Below are positions 62,365 to 64,000 of a stretch of DNA of 64,000 bases, piece after piece; the first letter of the stretch is position 1, and each line of letters opens with the position of its first letter. Source of the stretch: Rhizobiales bacterium Ga0077525 (GTDB lineage: Bacteria > Pseudomonadota > Alphaproteobacteria > Rhizobiales > Xanthobacteraceae); the NCBI GenBank assembly GCA_001464835.1, contig LNDS01000025.1:19820-83819 (forward strand). Reading direction: 5' to 3'. Both the position numbers and the translations under genes were made by a program. The notes under the pieces were generated by a model. It did not search any database. It saw only the letters and a program-made list of their open reading frames with translations, and had not been told where the DNA came from.

Positions 62365-62468
62365 TCGTGGGGTGTCCGGCGCGTCGCCGGGCTGAGAGGC
62401 AACTTTCCGGAGCCCGTTCCGGAGCCAACCCAACGAACCTGATCCGGGTCATGCCGGCGGAGGGATGA
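62365..62468 (+). ncRNA. TPP riboswitch (THI element)
   Basis: The aptamer landmarks are all present in order: GGGGTGTCC at the 5' side, GGCTGAGAGG, an optional P3a helix (TTTCCGGAGC...CCGGAGCC), CCTGATCCGGGTCATGCC, and GGCGGAGGGA at the 3' side. The GGAGGG at 62459-62464 is both the aptamer's closing strand and the SD of thiM, 7 nt before its ATG. Bound TPP should therefore block translation directly, with no separate expression platform needed. Confidence 0.95.
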
Positions 62469-62471
62469 GAG

Positions 62472-63269
62472 ATGCACAAATCGGCCGATTCCGCAGGCGT
62501 GGATTTTTCGCGCGAGCAACTGGCGTCGCAGGCGGCGGCGGTCCTGGCGCGCCTGCGCGCAACGCAGCCGCGCGTCCACTGCATCACCAATTCGGTGGCG
62601 CAGAATTTCACCGCCAATGCGCTGCTGGCGCTCGGCGCGGTGCCGTCGATGACCTTGTCGGGCGAGGAAATCGGCGCCTTCGTTAGCCGCAGCAACGCGC
62701 TGCTGGTCAATCTCGGCACCTTCGACCGCGAGCGCCGCGAGGCGACCGCCATCGCCATCGACGCCGCCGCGCAAAGCGGGCTGCCCTGGGTGCTCGATCC
62801 GGTTTTCGTCGACCGCGCCGAACGGCGCTGCGCCTATGCGCACGACCTCATGGCGCTCGCGCCCCATGCGGTGCGGCTCAACGCCGCCGAATTCACGGCG
62901 CTGTCCGGTGACGCTCCGTCGCGCGCCGCGGTCGCGTCCTATGCGCGCGAACGCGGCACGGTCATTGGTCTCACCGGCGCCAGCGATTTGATCGCCGACG
63001 GCGCGCGCATGGCGTCCGTCGCCAACGGCCATCCGCTGATGGCGCGCGTCACGGCGATGGGCTGCGCCGCCTCGAGCATCGTCGCCGCCTGTCTCGCCGT
63101 CGAGCCGGACGCGCATGTCGCAACGTCATCGGCGATGCTGATCGTCGGCGTCGCCGGCGAAATGGCGGCCGACGACGCCAAGGGTCCGGGCAGCTTCGCC
63201 GTTGCCATTCTCGACGCGCTCTACACGATCGATACCCAAACTTTGGCGGCTCGCGCGCGCATTATATAA
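62472..63269 (+). CDS. thiM: Hydroxyethylthiazole kinase
   Basis: This 265-residue kinase salvages the thiazole half of thiamine by phosphorylating it. It has VHCITNSVAQNFTANALLAL, PWVLDPVF, NAAEFTALSG and the catalytic GCAASS loop (TAMGCAASSIVAA). Its length is typical. It begins 7 nt after the riboswitch SD, and thiE follows 13 bp later. A salvage gene under a TPP switch is a common arrangement. Confidence 0.96.
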   Translation: MHKSADSAGVDFSREQLASQAAAVLARLRATQPRVHCITNSVAQNFTANALLALGAVPSMTLSGEEIGAFVSRSNALLVNLGTFDRERREATAIAIDAAAQSGLPWVLDPVFVDRAERRCAYAHDLMALAPHAVRLNAAEFTALSGDAPSRAAVASYARERGTVIGLTGASDLIADGARMASVANGHPLMARVTAMGCAASSIVAACLAVEPDAHVATSSAMLIVGVAGEMAADDAKGPGSFAVAILDALYTIDTQTLAARARII

Positions 63270-63282
63270 AAAAGGTGACTGA

Positions 63283-63945
63283 ATGAACGTCGATCTCCGT
63301 CTCTATGCGCTGGCCGATCCCGCCGTTTCCGGCGGCCGTTCGCTCGCCGATCTGGCCCGCCGCATTGCCGGCAGCGCCACGCTCGTGCAGCTGCGCGACA
63401 AGCACGGCTCGACGCGGGCGATGCTGGCGGAGGCGCGGGCGCTGATCGGCGTTCTGGCGCCGCTCGACATTCCGCTTCTCATCAATGACCGCGTCGATGT
63501 CGCGCTCGCCGCGGAGGCCGATGGCGTGCACATCGGCCAGGACGACATGTCGGCCGCCGACGCGCGGCTGCTGCTCGGCAAGACCGCGATCATCGGCCTG
63601 TCGGTCAAGACATTGCAGCAGGCGCGCGAGGCGCCGCTCGATCTCTTGGACTACGTCGCCATCGGCGGCGTTTATGGCACGACCTCGAAGGACAACACGT
63701 CGGCGCCGATCGGGATCGATGGCCTGCGTGCCATCGCCGCGGCGATCCGCGCCCGCGAGCCGAAATTCCCGGTCTGCGCCATTGCCGGCATCAATGCCGC
63801 GAACGCCTCCGATGTCATTAATGCCGGCGCCGACGGCATCGCCGTGATTTCCGCCTTGTCGATGGCGCCGGACCCCGGCCTCGCCGCGCGCACTCTGCGC
63901 AATGCGGTCGATGTCGCGCTGGAGCAGAGGAAGAGGGCATCATGA
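63283..63945 (+). CDS. thiE: Thiamine phosphate synthase
   Basis: This 220-residue TIM-barrel enzyme joins hydroxymethylpyrimidine diphosphate to thiazole phosphate. VQLRDKHGSTRAML, LLINDRVDVALAAEADGVHI, GQDDMSAADAR and VCAIAGINAANASDVINAGA are conserved. A weakly purine-rich SD precedes the ATG. It overlaps the next start codon by ATGA. Confidence 0.95.
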   Translation: MNVDLRLYALADPAVSGGRSLADLARRIAGSATLVQLRDKHGSTRAMLAEARALIGVLAPLDIPLLINDRVDVALAAEADGVHIGQDDMSAADARLLLGKTAIIGLSVKTLQQAREAPLDLLDYVAIGGVYGTTSKDNTSAPIGIDGLRAIAAAIRAREPKFPVCAIAGINAANASDVINAGADGIAVISALSMAPDPGLAARTLRNAVDVALEQRKRAS

Positions 63946-64000
63946 CCGCCATCGGCGCTGCTTTCTTCTCCCCTCCCCACGCGAGCGCAGGGAGCGGCGG
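63942..64000 (+). CDS. 5' end of a gene cut by the window edge
   Basis: An ATG at 63942 overlaps the thiE stop and opens a frame that runs off the right edge after about 19 codons (MTAIGAAFF...). thiD would be expected here, but these residues do not look like a ThiD start. From 63968 the DNA resembles a CCCTCCCC-type repeat, so the frame may be only a short remnant. Too little is visible to assign it. Confidence 0.3.
   Translation, partial: MTAIGAAFFSPPHASAGSG

Overview
The window is GC-rich, gene-dense bacterial DNA whose content fits an alphaproteobacterium of the Hyphomicrobiales (Xanthobacteraceae/Bradyrhizobiaceae-like). The placement is an inference. It rests on the urt-ure urea cluster, a short Flp-type pilin, a KdsD/heptose LPS core set, protocatechuate 4,5-cleavage enzymes, and palindromic intergenic repeats of the kind common in this order. 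I see no tRNA, rRNA, CRISPR array, prophage or intact insertion sequence.

Left part (1-6510): a DUF938 methyltransferase cut by the edge, a nitrate/taurine-type ABC binding protein and permease without an ATPase, a four-helix membrane protein, a DUF6455 protein, and a 53-residue Flp pilin with its own terminator. These are followed by galC/ligK and galB (protocatechuate/gallate ring-cleavage steps), divergent from a gene resembling 4,5-dihydroxyphthalate decarboxylase.

Nitrogen region (6556-24524): a sigma54-type promoter precedes urtABCDE (urea ABC importer). Next come ureD, ureA, a small His-rich membrane protein, ureB, ureC, ureE, ureF and ureG. The ureB-ureC gap holds an oppositely oriented DUF559 nuclease-like gene between 39-bp inverted repeats. 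An amidase and a complete branched-chain-amino-acid-type ABC importer follow, so the region looks built to import urea and probably amides and release ammonia from them.

Envelope region (24537-49580): a FAH-family hydrolase and an MsbA-like exporter lead into a mosaic of LPS and polysaccharide genes on both strands. It includes galE, three GT9 heptosyltransferases, kdsD, hldD, hldE, two GT2 and one GT4 glycosyltransferases, two FkbM methyltransferases and a WecA-like initiating transferase. A UDP-sugar dehydrogenase with a UDP-glucuronate-type 4-epimerase, a transaldolase-like aldolase, a Gfo/Idh/MocA plus DegT pair expected to make a 3-amino sugar nucleotide, manC and murJ complete it.

Right part (49675-64000): an RND efflux pair without an outer-membrane channel, a lone CoxL-like molybdenum hydroxylase large subunit, and a HigBA-type toxin-antitoxin module with a probable operator over its start. 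Then come a diheme cytochrome c and a cytochrome c', an EamA transporter, an orphan NarL-type histidine kinase, a zinc-ribbon protein, and a stand-alone Lrp-type ligand-binding domain. The window ends with a TPP riboswitch controlling thiM-thiE and a cut-off reading frame.

The strongest leads for something undescribed are the repeat-bounded DUF559 cassette inside the urease operon, the His-rich mini-protein between ureA and ureB, and the lone CoxL subunit beside two cytochromes.
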